DNA of 64,000 nt from Polytrichum commune. Taxonomy: Eukaryota > Streptophyta > Polytrichopsida > Polytrichales > Polytrichaceae. Numbering within the stretch: the first letter of the stretch is position 1; each line of letters begins with the position of its first letter. The DNA is taken from NCBI GenBank assembly GCA_950295325.1, contig OX485807.1, forward strand, positions 15,775,001 through 15,839,000, written 5' to 3'. Made by a program: the position numbers and the translations under genes. Of this stretch, positions 11,368 through 22,833 are shown one piece after another. The notes beneath the pieces were generated by a model that did not search any database, had not been told where the DNA came from, and saw only the letters and a list, made by a program, of their open reading frames with translations.

Positions 11368-13459
11368 TGCTTAATAATGTTGTGCATAAATTTTCTTAGA
11401 TACGAAAACCGACAGAGGCATAAACGTATGGGGATTGAATGAGATGAAATTGGTTTTAAAGTCTGGGAAGCCAAAAGGCTATTAATGAGAGTGAGAGTAC
11501 ATGAAGGTGGTTCCAAACCGGCTAATTCCCTGGAGTGGTGGAGTGTGGTAGCCTCTGTGAGATAGAAACTAATGTCAATGTGATGGTTTTTAAGGCTCCT
11601 TAACACTACATTCTCAAAAAGTGATGGAAATGTATCTCACATGGGAATATACAGGGGACGCTCCAGCACAAAGCGTGCCTCATTTTCGACTGCATTGTAA
11701 GAACAAAAGTGGTATAATCTATTTGACCGCCCCTCAATTTCGGAACTAGAAATCGACTTTTATTCGATCAGAAAAATGTGATTTGTTGAAACATATCAAT
11801 GTGGACAAGAGATTATGTTATTTATACTAATATATTTCAAGCCTAGCATGTTCTCATCATGCAAAAGCCCTAAGTTTTCATAAAGTTTACACCATACTCT
11901 TACTTCATCGACTTACGATAGAAGGTGTAGTTGAGGGTGGTTTTGCATGTGGACCCAAAGCACAACTCAATCGAGTAAATGGTCGTTCATTATACACTTT
12001 GATGCAACTTTCAATCCAATATGTCATCTTCAAGAGATAAACTTAGAGCAATCCAAATCAAGATCATTGCACAATCATCGAAGAAGACCATCTTTGTAGT
12101 TACATGCATAAATACATCATTGAGATGAACAACTTTTCGTGAGAGCGGCCAAACATTGCCATCCATGGTGGTGGGTGTTTATGGCCAATTAGAGAATTAA
12201 ATGTCGAAAAAGTCTCCAATCGGTTAGTTTCGCTTTCTTGGCAACACCACAAGATGTAGATGTCGTAATAACAAAAACAAGTTGGAAGAAACTTTTTAAC
12301 TGGTGAATTTGATGGCTTTGAATGTGCATCACTTTCAATGAGGTGGGGATGATGAGCCCGTGACGAGAGATATTGTTGCTTTCGGTAGCTTCTTACAAAT
12401 GCGCTTATATAGCATTAACCTTGTGTGTCTAATGCTATTGCAATTATGGTAAGCTAGAATCCAAACTTCTCGTGTCTTGTGGGTCCTATATCACAAAACA
12501 TAAATAAATCATGGCATAAACAAATACACGGAGATTCGGGTCTTAGGTGGCATCTTTTTATGAGGTTTTGCTTGAAATTTTGAGTATCTCATAAGGCTTA
12601 TTGACCCATGGTGTGTTTAAGGTGTAGAGTGTCATGATGATGATGATGATGATGATGATCTACTTCGTGACACTAATCCAATGCCATAATCATAGTCAAA
12701 AAATGCAAGGACTTGAAATTTACAACCATGGTAGAATTGTTGATTTTTAGATTGCACATGACATGACATGCATGGTGGTAGTGACACCATCACATGTGGC
12801 TACAACAATCAAAAGGACATGTCGGAGCCATGAAGAGTTCGCTTTTTATGATAAATGGTCAAGTCCTTTTTAATCGCCAAATATAAGCCTACTAGCAAAA
12901 GTCAAAGTATTATGCCTAAACATTCTCAAACTCATCTTCCTTTGCATACAAGGTGCTTGCATGCCACATCTACCAAGGTGACATGACTATCATCGCAAGC
13001 AACGTCCACAATATTAGACCCTAGTTCAATAAACTACCAACACTTTGTGGACATAATAAACATGGAGTTGAAATTATCCAAATGCATAACAACGTGTTGC
13101 CTTAACAAATCCAAACCTCCACTTATCTTGTAAAGGAACATGTAAGAAAAAATCAAAATAAAGGGACAACCCTTTCCAACCTTTCTTGGGAAGCCTACAC
13201 GTTCCTTTCCTACAAATAGAAACACCATACATATGTCACTACCTCCAAAGTCATCATACAAAGCAAGTTCCTTATCCTTTTTTCAACAACAAGCAAAAAT
13301 GAAAATCATACACATGAGCATTTGATAGTTTGGGCGCATACATTTCATGCCACCCCCTTCTCCACATCCGATGTAACAAAACTAGATAAAACTCCTAGTC
13401 CAACTCACTAAGACAATTTGCAAACTCCTTGGCTCAACGAATCCCATGGTCGTGCAACT
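11368..13459. other. Intergenic DNA, no gene seen
   Basis: AT-rich with short unconvincing frames. The longest, 11292-11606 minus, overlaps the hairpin and has no recognisable domain. A (GAT)n microsatellite of about 8 units lies at about 12636-12660. Confidence 0.5.
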
Positions 13460-13998
13460 ACACTAAATAGTTGTATTAGTGTGGGTGTAAAAATTAGTGT
13501 AGGCCACAAGAAAACTTCTAGTTAATGTGGAATTAACGTGGGTTCAAGACCCCAGGTCTTCCCCTAAGTCTTCCAACCAACTCCTTAAACATAGTTAGAG
13601 GACCAAAGTTGCACAAAATAAAATCATGATACATGTTGATTTTCTAATAAACATTAACGTGGCCCACATTAATTTTTATCATGATAATTAGTGTGGGCTC
13701 TAGAATAATACATGTGCCCCACAATATTTGTACTATTTAGTGTAGCTCTCAACAACCCCAAGCACTTAGGGTTGGTCTACCAAGGTTTAATAAAGCACTT
13801 AGGGTCATTCTTATAGGGCTTGCTACTACATAAAATAGTCATAATATTGTGGGTCACAATGATCTTCTAGAGACCATGCTAATTCTCATAATGAGAATTA
13901 ATGTGGGCCACATAAAATTTCAACCCACGCTAAATTTCTAGTAGAAGATCAACGTGGGCCACAAGTTATTGTTTTCCTAGAAAATTAATGTAGGTGAT

Positions 13999-14030
<32 letters not shown>

Positions 14031-14172
14031 CATATGCCACATTTGTTTTGACATGTTATTTGGAAATCGTGTTGAAGACTAGGGGAAGACCTAGGGTCTT
14101 GGACGCACATTACTAGAAGATTAGCGTGGCCCACGCTAGTTTTCCACCCACACTAATAGAACTATTTCAAGT
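13460..14172. mobile_element. Long-inverted-repeat MITE-like element, about 710 bp
   Basis: The left end (ACACTAAATAGTTGTATTAG, TGTGGGTG) is inverted at the right end (CACCCACACTAATAGAACTA). Inversion continues inward through the GTGGGCC blocks and the CCAGGTCTTCCCCTAAGTCTTC / GAAGACTAGGGGAAGACCTA pair. Several internal copies of TTAGTGTGGGCCACA occur on both strands. One at about 13733 (ACTATTTAGTGTAG) looks like an additional internal terminus, suggesting nesting or rearrangement. A (TA)n run lies at 14001-14026. No clean target duplication was found and no coding capacity. Confidence 0.65.
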
Positions 14173-14931
14173 ACTCCCCCACCCTAACACACCCCCTTAG
14201 TATCATATCCGGATTGACAAGAACGTCACTCATCCACAAAAATGTCTTGAACGTACACATTGAATCATTGGAAGCAACATTCCACACGTACACTTATTGG
14301 GAGTAAACATCACCCTTAAAGTGACGTCCCCTACCCTAATGCCGATTGCAACAAACCCATACAAATACAAGCTCTTCCACAAACTCTCCACCCACAAGTA
14401 TAAAACGACACCGGGCCAACACTCAAGTACCAAAGTTTTGGCAAAACGAGTTCCACCTCCAAGCAAATCCAAGAAGCCGAGGGTAGTTTGTGCTAAGGAG
14501 ATATGTTGAACCTCGTGGTTCTATCCATTTTTCGCCTTGTTATCTTGGTTCAACATTGTTCTTGTTTGAAATCCCTTAACTAGGTGCAAGTAAGTTGCTT
14601 CTTATTGATCAAGAGGCCCTTGGGAGTAGGTAAATGGAGTTGATGAGCAAATGGGTCCTCATACATTTGTGGTGATGTACTTATGTTGGCCTAAGATTTG
14701 TAATTTGGTTTTTAGAGATAAGAGAGAATGAAAGTACACCATGTTTTCGGATCTCAATATGCCATCACATTATTTGATTTCCATGCAAACCATGCGATTG
14801 CAACATTCACTTCATGATGATTGTAGGATGATATTTCATGACGATTATGAGATTATTTTAGAAGCATTTCTTTCTACCCATCAAACCTCACATCCAATCT
14901 CATTGTTGCTTTTGAGATCGGTACACCTTAA
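14173..14931. other. Intergenic DNA, no gene recognised
   Basis: Overlapping short frames on both strands at 14230-14509 cover the same bases and neither shows a domain. No gene is supported. Confidence 0.45.
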
Positions 14932-14933
14932 CC

Positions 14934-15248
14934 TAGATAATGTTGCTCCCTCTCTTATATCCCAAAACCCTATGGAATGGATGTGCTCAATTTAAATCTC
15001 CCTCCTGGTTGTCACATTTCCCTCTCGTATATCATGGGTTTTGACATTGAAACAATCCACCAAAAAATTCAAACCTCACGCTCGCATGCATCACGTTGTC
15101 ATTATTGCAATGTTGATTTTGTGTCATTCCATTATGTCACAAGCTACACTAACTCTCTATTATCACGCATCCATGTTAACATTGCATACCTCCTCAATGT
15201 CACGTGCACTTTGGTTACCACAAGTGCAATATTACAGAGGTTAGAGTG
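14934..15248 (+). mobile_element. MITE family copy 1 with TA flanks
   Basis: The right terminus (ATTACAGAGGTTAGAGTG) and left terminus (CACCTTAACCTAGATAAT) are imperfect inverted repeats. TA directly flanks both (14932-14933 and 15249-15250). The body, including ATTATGTCACAAGCTACACTAA and CACGTGCACTTTGGTTACCACA, recurs at 28.13-28.58 kb and, inverted, at 57.76-58.10 kb. TA duplication fits Tc1/mariner-type mobilisation, but the terminus is not a classic Stowaway end. Confidence 0.7.
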
Positions 15249-15311
15249 TACATGTTATGCTTGCAAAAAGTGACGCGTCTACTTCAATACATGTTTTTCC
15301 ACATTCAAAGA

Positions 15312-15668
15312 GCCAAAACTGATCACTTAAGAGATTTTGCGCCAAATCTTGAGAAGTATAAGGCGATGCAATTTTTCCCCATGTAGGAAGATAGAAATCA
15401 TGAGGAATGCAAATTTGTTGGTAATTTCATTCCTTAAATTGGGATTACTGTGAGTTTTTGAAGCCAAAAGTTGGTCCAAACATATTACCAATGTCTGTAG
15501 TATGCCATAACCGCTCATTCCTCCTCATTTTAGCACTCAAAACCAATACACGTGCCATGGCACTATTGTTTCTGGCCTGATTGAAATGCAGTCCCGACCT
15601 TGTTGAAATTCCGGTACCCTACATATTGCTGATGGGGTCCTGATCAGGAATAGGCACCCTCTACTATA
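15312..15668 (+). repeat. Dispersed repeat copy, paired with 3.03-3.40 kb
   Basis: It aligns with 3030-3400 through AAGAGATTTTGCGCCA, GTAGGAAGATAGAAATCA, CCAAACATATTACCAATGTC and GGAATAGGCACCCTCTACTATAA. It is followed at about 15680-15780 by a copy of the TTTGAGT-type dispersed repeat. No coding function recognised. Confidence 0.6.
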
Positions 15669-16223
15669 AGTTGTTGACATTATTCACATATGTTTGTTGT
15701 GAACTAAGGTGGGCCTTATGTGGTCAGTCGTTCTTCTCAATTGGGACACTTGTATTTGAGTACAATGTGGCAAGGCCTCTACTGAGGAAGAGATTGGACT
15801 ACGTGCTCACATTTGGAAGTGGAAACGGCCTATGTGATTGCTGCAAGTGAAAAAGACTTAACTCACATTTGCATCTCAACTCCTATTTTGAAACTTCAAA
15901 TAATATATTTCATGAACCGAACTTGCTTAGGCCCTCTTCACACTAGAAACGAGAAGTCGTGGAGAAAACCGGCCAAGGGCCATGGCTCATTCTTGAGAAG
16001 CTAAACTTTGAATTTGACGTCCTTTGGATATAGTGTAAAGTGAGAAGGGGCCACAAAATAATGTGCTGATTTTTTTAATATAATTCTAATATAGGGTTGA
16101 TCGCAACTTCCACTCCACTACCTCTCTTTTCTACCCCAAGACCGGTCTTTCTTTCTAGTTGTTGGCGGTTTCTTTTGCTTCTTTCTTTCTCATTTTTGCC
16201 TTGTTTACTGAAATTTCAGCACT

Positions 16224-17638
16224 ATGGAGGAGAGGAGGAAAAAGCTTGTGGTGATGATGGTCTTGTATTGGTGTCTCTACATAATTACGCAGCATGTTAA
16301 CAACATGCAAGCTTTGATTTTACAAGGTGAGTGGATGAATGTTGCAATTTTCAGCATTTGCCTTCAAAGTTTAGGGTTTAGAGAGAGAACTATTTGGAGT
16401 TTTGAGAGGCCATCTGGCTTTATAGACCGGTATTTGTTGGGTTCGTTTACGGAGAAGATGTTTAAGGAAAGGACTCGTGTCTCGCATGCTACATTCAGAT
16501 TTTTATGTGAGAAATTAGGTCCGTTTTTGAAAAAACAGCATACTAATTTCAGAAGACCAATTTCTGTAGAAGAGAGGGTTGCAATGTCTTTGGCTAGACT
16601 TGGTACAGGAAATGGGTTGCGTATGGTTGGAGAGGTATATGGGGTGGCGGAATGTACAATTTCAAGAATTGTGAGAGAATTTTGTAAAATGGTGAGACTT
16701 CATTTGCAAAAGATTTTTATTCAAGTTCCAAATGAAAACAAATTTAGGGTTTTAGCGAAAGAGTTTGAGAGATTGCATAACATACCTTACATAATAGGAG
16801 CCATAGACGGTTCACACATTCCGGTGCTAGCTCCAGTTATTGGTGGAGAAGATTATTACTGTCGCAAATCTTTTCATTCGGCTTTGTTGCAAGGAATTGT
16901 TGATACCAATTGCATATTTTGGGATTATGAATTCGGGTGGGCTGGAAGCTTGTATGATTGGACTGTTTTTCAACAAACCAAAGTAGGAAGAGCTTGTATG
17001 GAGGGAAGATTTCTACCGTACAAGTTAATTGGAGATGCGGCATATCCGGTTCGCCCTTGGATGTATTGTCCATTTAAGGGTTGTAATGATGGACTAGAAT
17101 CTTACAAGGCACATTGGAATTTTATCCAATCTTCAACCCGAATGTGTGTGGAGCGTGCGTTTGGAATTTTGAAGGATAGATGGAGAATTATACAAAAAGA
17201 GCAGATGTTCCTTTACGATCAATGGCAGATATTGTATCAACTTGTATTGTTTTGCATAATTTATGCATCATAACAAATGACAAGTTTGATGCAATATGGA
17301 TTGAAGAAGCGGAGGTGGAATTACATAAACGGGTTGAAGAGGGCACAGTGAAGGGAGGACAAATCTTACGAGGAGAACAAGCATCCATTGATGAGGTAAA
17401 AACACGCATTTTGAAATCTGGTACTACAAGAACATTTCAAAATTTTGAGCAAAAAGAAATTGATGCTGGAGAAGAAGCTTTTTTAATCAAACAAAATGAG
17501 AAAGATGCTGATTTATTGAGAGAATCTACCATTGCTCATGAATCCATTGCCAAAACATTGTGGCAATACAATTTGTCAAAGGACTCGACCATTCAATTTT
17601 CAGATGCAAGTAGTGATTCTGATGTTATGGAAGAATAG
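16224..17638 (+). pseudogene. Harbinger DDE transposase, frameshifted
   Basis: This encodes the nuclease that would cut and paste the element, together with the Myb-like partner. The first frame (16224-17273) holds the N-terminal helical region, then the DDE domain: Asp195 in IGAIDGSHIPV, Asp245 in GSLYDWTVF, Asp in GDAAYP, and Glu310 in VERAFGILKDRW. After RWRII the frame drifts and stops at 17273. The expected continuation (KRADVPLRSMADIVSTCIVL, then HNLCII) lies in the frame that ends at 17638. The shift equals loss of one base and falls in or beside the A5 run at 17195-17199, so it could be a true inactivating indel or a homopolymer error. Every catalytic residue and the acidic C-terminus are otherwise present. 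The start Met at 16224 gives a plausible N-terminus (MEERRKK). The stop TAG (17636-17638) abuts the stop of the opposing gene. Confidence 0.92.
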
Positions 17639-18296
17639 CTACAATTTATCTAGAATTGTTGCCATATGCCTATCCATGTTCTTCAATAAAGCTGTACTTT
17701 CTTGAAAAGTTGTAAGAAAGCTAGAAGAATTTGAGACAACCTTTTCCAAAATGATTTCCAAATTCTCTTGGAATTTTTTCTTTTTCTTCTCTTGTTTTGG
17801 AGTAACCTCACGATCTTGCAAATCTGATGGTGTTTTGTCTTCATCGTTTTCATCTTCACCTTCAGTGGCACTTGCTGGAATTTGGTTCTTTACACATGCA
17901 CGTGTAGAATTCCAGATATCTAGTTGGTCAAACCACTTACAGTCTTGATGCCTATCCGAACCAGAAATCTCATTGGCCCTCTTGTCATTTTTGTACTCTG
18001 CGTAAATGGTTTTGTACTTCTTCTTGCATGATTCCCATGAGCGGTCAAAGCCACGAATGGCCGCCACCATCCTTGCTTGCAATTTTAACCATGTATTAAT
18101 CCCTGAAATTTTACATTATAAGTCATTAGTGCAATTATATACAAGCATATGCTAGTGAAAACGTCCTCAAAATGTCAAAAAAACAACTGAAAGGGCCTCA
18201 TTTGAGGCCCTCAAGAATGCAGACAGCATAGGTAGTGACCGGAAAAACCCATAATGTTCGTCAAGACACGTGCATGACTCATTTCTGCCGGGTATA

Positions 18297-18348
<52 letters not shown>

Positions 18349-19067
18349 TGAGAGTTGGCCGTAGAGCCTAGAAAGGGCACTTGGCAGGTAAAGACCAATA
18401 GACTTGGGAAGAAAGCTAGGTAGGCCAATTCCTGGTTGAAGCTTTGAAAAATTATGAAAACCATTCATGTGTACAAAAAATTATAGAACCAAAAAATAAA
18501 ACACATATACAAACCTTGTTTTTTTGCACATCTTGAAAATTCTTCTTCCATCTCTCCCCGAATTGATATCAAGGTTTCAACCTCGTAATCTCGCCACTTC
18601 CGACTTGCATTTTCTTCTTCCGAATCTGAACCAGCCAAATTCACCACTTCTTTTGTTGCCTTCTTTGTTGTGATCTCCATTTTCTTCTTCTTTGCTGGAG
18701 CATTTGTTTTTCCTCCTTTTGGTGGTCGTCCTCTCTTCTTTACTATAGGTACATCTTCTCCATTTAGTGCCTTTACTGCAGCCCGGATTGCCTCCTCCTC
18801 CTTCATATCCATCAAGTAATTTCTTGCATTTGAACTCGGTGTCACTTCCTCATTTGATGGTTGCAAATCTGAACCATTACAAGGAGGCATTCCAATAGGC
18901 ATAAAATATCTAGGACTACCAGTACCAAAATGATCAAAATTTGAAACATGCATTTGAGGAGAAATGGGCTGAAATTGGGGTTGAGAGTAGCTCATCCAAG
19001 GCGAATTTTGACTCCATGCTTGTCCTTGAGATTGAGAGAATTCTCCATCTTGGGAGTAGCCTTCCAT
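17639..19067 (-). CDS. Myb/trihelix-like DNA-binding protein of the Harbinger element
   Basis: This is the element's second protein. In known PIF/Harbinger systems the Myb-like partner binds the termini and helps bring the transposase to the nucleus and the ends. Exon 1 is 19067-18515 and exon 2 is 18102-17639; the join CAAG|GTTTGT...TTTCAG|GG restores the frame as KKQ-GINTW. The product is 338 residues: a Gln/Ser-rich N-terminus, an AT-hook-like KKRGRPPKGGK at about 110-120 followed by a Lys-rich stretch, then a trihelix/Myb-SANT domain at about 157-245 with KWRDYEVETL, RSWESCKKKYKTIY and CKWFDQLDIW. An acidic and then Lys-rich tail ends in a probable helix. Met at 19067 was chosen because the upstream in-frame Met adds only a hydrophobic, UTR-like stretch. 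The 412-bp intron holds a C47 run. The frame is fully open, unlike the transposase. Confidence 0.88.
18299..18345. repeat. C47 homopolymer inside the Myb-like gene intron
   Basis: Forty-seven consecutive C on the plus strand, i.e. G47 on the transcribed strand of the Myb-like gene, inside its only intron (18514-18103). Such a run can form G-quadruplexes and is difficult to sequence, so its true length is uncertain. Confidence 0.9.
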
Positions 19068-19391
19068 TGTAATGAACACAATGCAAAAAATATTTGGGCA
19101 AAATAATATCGATGGTGCAAAATAATTTGAGCAAAAATAAATAGCAAATAATTGGGCAAAAAAACATGCAAAAACAAGCAAATCTATACTTCTTTCTGGT
19201 CACACATGAGGAAGAAGAAAAAGATGACTTCGAATGATCAAGGAGCTGCCTTTAAGGACGAAAATCGGGAATGAATAGTAATAGCTGTTGGGTAGAAAAC
19301 GGGTAAATAAATGGCCGTCAGTAAAAGTGGCCATTCTGAAAAATTATTAAAAAAATGAAAATGATTGGCTGTGAGAATTTCGGCCAAACGG

Positions 19392-19452
19392 CCCCCCGGA
19401 TTTTGCGTCAGGCCCACCTCTCGAGGTGGGCTTGACGAAAAATCCGGGGGTC
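19392..19452. repeat. Subterminal palindrome of the Harbinger element
   Basis: The left arm (starting CCCCCCGGATTTTGCGTC) and right arm (ending GACGAAAAATCCGGGGG) pair over about 28 bp, centred on TCGA at 19421-19424. It lies about 190 bp inside the right terminus, in the upstream region of the Myb-like gene. It may be a transposase-binding or regulatory hairpin, or a nested mini-insertion. Confidence 0.8.
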
Positions 19453-19643
19453 TTGGAAAATGTGTCTTCTTGCTGCCACCAAGGACAAAAGTGTTGTCCA
19501 TGTCATTTTCTCCTCGTTTTGTCCTTTGGGCTGAAAATTTCGGGTGTAAAGTGACCTGGAATGGTCTTCTCGATTTCTACGCATCCCATTGGCTAAAATT
19601 TCTTTTCTCACGGCCCCTCGCCTCTAGTGTAAAGAGGGCCTTA

Positions 19644-21321
19644 GCAGGAGACAAATCCCGATCTATCTAATGGCCGGAATTGTGTCTGAAATTAAAAAAT
19701 TGTCACAATAGAACCAAATGTCTAAAAAGTTTAAACACAATAAACACACCATCACAACATGAGCCCAATTGTTTGGATTTGTGTTCTAAATGAACATGAA
19801 CAAAAGTTAGCTCATTGTGAACATTGTTTTTTGTACTTTGAACTTACATTGTAAGGTAGATGAGGCTGATTCGGTTAGCTTCCTTAATCGGACACCTATT
19901 TTTGGCTCCTTATTGGTAGTACAATTTCTCTAATTCAATGGTTGAGTAATACATAGTGATTTAGCCGTTGCCTTGATGATAATATTGGGTTAGTCACCTT
20001 TGCAGAAGTCAAACTTCACCCATCATCATGCACAATGAGGAGTGCTATCCACCAAGCTATGGCATGCTTAATTTTTGTGCCCAACTTGGGTGCTGACCAA
20101 CTTGTTTTGTGGATACTTTGTATTGAAAAAACAATTCAGCAACATTTTATCTTACACGTGACCACTTTAGAGACACGACACCAATATTGGCATTAAACTG
20201 GGTTATTGTTGGCAAATGACCCATGTAGAATTTGCTGATGATGTTGTCCACTTCCACAACATTGAATAATAAAAGAGTCCCTCCCCCCCCCTTATGACAC
20301 CACATTGGGAAGTAAAGAATCTTTGATTCCAAAGCCTAGATCAACACTTCCTCAACTCCGATGCCGACGATTTCAAATTCTTTGGTCTTGATTCACAATT
20401 GTTAACTTGCTCAAGCTTCTAATGCTCGAACCCATCGGCCAGATGATTCCATAGAGCTGGAGGTGTCCACATTAGCCTCATCCACCTGGCAAGTTTTGAA
20501 ATCGGAGGACTGCCTCAAACAATGATGTATCTCCAGAAAACCTTGGTATTTATTAGTCATCACAGGTCAATCCATACGAGTTCACAACACCAAAGTCACA
20601 TTGTCGAAACTCTTGAAAACCACTTAGAAAAATTACGGCCACCATTACTTGCTGACAAATTTTGATAGATGATGACCTAATAGTGAATATGGGGCCGATC
20701 CCATGAATGACATTCAGTAAAGAGAACCATCACAGGCAATTATTATAGTGTATAAATTCAATGACGAAAACCAATTTATAGGGAGCCCATTTAAGCTTCA
20801 TCTCTTCGGTGATCTACCAGACATATTAGGCAAGGTTGGTTGGTGGCTTCGAGCTTTTTTGCAATTCAGCCTAACATGTGCACCAAAATTGGAATCAATT
20901 TGTGGACAACAAAGACCTGGTTAACCCAGAGCTTTGAGTAATAAAAACTTATACAGTTGGAAGTGAATGCAACAAAGAGTTATTTCTGGTCCTGGAAAAG
21001 CTTGGGCCTCGAACCATATCACGAAGCCTGTCACAACCAAGCATGAACTAGACAATTGTGATTGAACCAAAGATAGAAGATTCACAGTAGAACTAGAAGT
21101 AGAAGTATGAATAGAGGTCGTTTACCATATGAGACATAGAAAGCAAAAATAGTGCCTTGGCATAAAAGGAAACTCCGGGGAGGAGAGAGTATCTTTGGTC
21201 TCTCTCCTATGGTTGGGTGGTTGAGCTTGTAGGCAATCTCAATATTGTTGTTAAGTTGTAGAAACTTTGGTAATGTGTAGAGCTTGAAAGTTCACAACAC
21301 TAGTAGTGACACAACATTATT
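19644..21321. other. Intergenic DNA, no gene seen
   Basis: AT-rich. It contains a copy of the GGTTAGCTTCCTTAATCGGACACC dispersed-repeat motif at about 19865-19915, and a C-rich tract at 20281-20291. No coding region supported. Confidence 0.5.
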
Positions 21322-21432
21322 CAGATGCATAACAATGTTATGTGGGATTGACAGTATTCCACAGAATATTCTATGTTATTTCCCACATTCTATGGAATAT
21401 TGTCAGTCCCACATAACACTGTTATGGATCTG
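21322..21432. repeat. 111-bp hairpin, precursor-like
   Basis: The arms of about 46 bp match with five differences (left CAGATGCATAACAATGTTAT, right ending ATAACACTGTTATGGATCTG). The loop is about 18 bp. Some differences would be tolerated as G-U pairs in RNA. It could be a very short MITE or a small-RNA precursor. No TA or TTA duplication is visible. Confidence 0.75.
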
Positions 21433-22833
21433 ATCAATGTGATTGCATTATTTCTATGCGAAAGAGAGACGTTACACTCCTGGCCCCCACCTCCTCTAGG
21501 TGGATGTAAGCTTATACATGTTATGACAAGCCCACAAGTTTATGTGCATCCTTTGGATTGCAACGGCTGATTTCCACTCACCCAAGATGGGATTGGTTGC
21601 AACATGGAAAAGATTGTAATATTTGTTTAATTGGTTGCAGTCACAAGTAGATTGGATCAAGCATACAGTGGCTAATGTGGCAACTGAGATGAAGAAGCAA
21701 TGCCGAGAGTTTTCTCTGCGACTTGGCTTCTGAGGATTCGAACTTCAGATAGACAAACCCTAACCCTACAAAGTGACGCGACCGCCTCAAAGGGTGGCAT
21801 TTCAGGAAAGGCCTATAAGCCTCTTCAAAATTTGAGATTCAACTAGACTTTAGATCCTGCAACAAAGGTGAATACCAGCATCGCAGGAATGGATGTGATT
21901 TTATTGAATCCTTTATTGAGTTTATATGTTCAACCTCCACATTTGCTTTGAACTGACTTGCATATGCATTGACATGAACATTGAAACCAGGAACCTGCTT
22001 CTTACCAAGTGAATCAGCCAAATGTAGTGAAGGCTGGAACCACATTATCTATATGGCATCCTCCCATATGTGAAAGTAGGGTTCCCTGCAGAGAATGTAA
22101 GTGGCCGGCAGGGCTACACAAATTCAAGTTGAAGAACCTCATAAAAAGAGAATATAAGAGGTTAATGCACAAGGAGGATTAAGAAACAACTGTTGAAGAT
22201 GATAATCAATACTCAAGTAGCCCAGCAAATGGATAATGGGTTAAAAGAAAAAGAAAAAACAATGACACAGAAACAAATGCATGATTCTGAAAAGACGTGA
22301 AATAATGTTTACTACGTCACTCATTTGAGAGGAATTCTCAAGAAAACAATCGTTCGCAAGTATCACTCTTATATTCCTGCCAAAATTCTAGGTTCTTTTT
22401 ACGAAAAGAAAAGACAATGTGACCTCAGCCTGGATGGGTATATTACAAACAACCCATACCTAATTCACAGTGATCATAGGGGCTGAACAACAATGGAGCC
22501 TCCAGCAGAATGAAGAAATATGTTGAAACCTACCGTCAAAGAAGCTTCTACAGAACCCCAAGGAGAATGATTCCAAATGCCTGAAGATGCTAACCAACTA
22601 TTCAAAATGCTAGGTGATTAGGATCCAACTATACCATAAAAACCCTTCTCAGCTGATTGTCTTTGGACTTCTATGTTTACAAGGTGATCTTATGATTTCT
22701 AACTGTAGGAGCAAAATTCTAGAGTACACACATCCATACATCAATTTTGATCAACCCGTTGTTGAACTATTCTTGAGCAACAGTTAGAATTAACAGGTGC
22801 CTATCATCCATCCTCCCAAATTGCTCACAATGC
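21433..22833. other. Downstream flank of the LIN37-like gene
   Basis: No coding sequence is recognised. Part is presumably 3' untranslated sequence of the minus-strand gene ending at 22834. The nearest clear reverse-strand AATAAA words lie at about 21901-21916; whether these are used cannot be told. Confidence 0.4.

Larger units (their letters stand above)
15930..19640 (+). mobile_element. PIF/Harbinger DNA transposon, 3711 bp
   Basis: The left terminus GGCCCTCTTCACACTAGA pairs with the reverse complement of the right terminus, GGCCCTCTTTACACTAGA. The similarity runs imperfectly for about 36 bp through CGAG and CGTG. TTA target duplications stand at 15927-15929 and 19641-19643. Inside are a DDE_Tnp_4-type transposase on the plus strand and a Myb/trihelix-like gene on the minus strand, the two-protein set known for PIF/Harbinger elements. 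The stem-loop at 19392-19452 and repeated GTGTAAAG words near both ends may be transposase-binding sites. Because the termini, duplications and second gene are all intact, insertion looks fairly recent. Confidence 0.95.

Noticed and set aside
17751-17948. Plus-strand frames opposite the Myb-like exon 2
   Set aside because: Antisense shadow of a well-supported spliced gene with a coherent trihelix domain.
21715-21760. Reverse-strand GTTCGAATCC resembling a tRNA B box
   Set aside because: No A box, acceptor stem or anticodon arm could be folded at the right distance.
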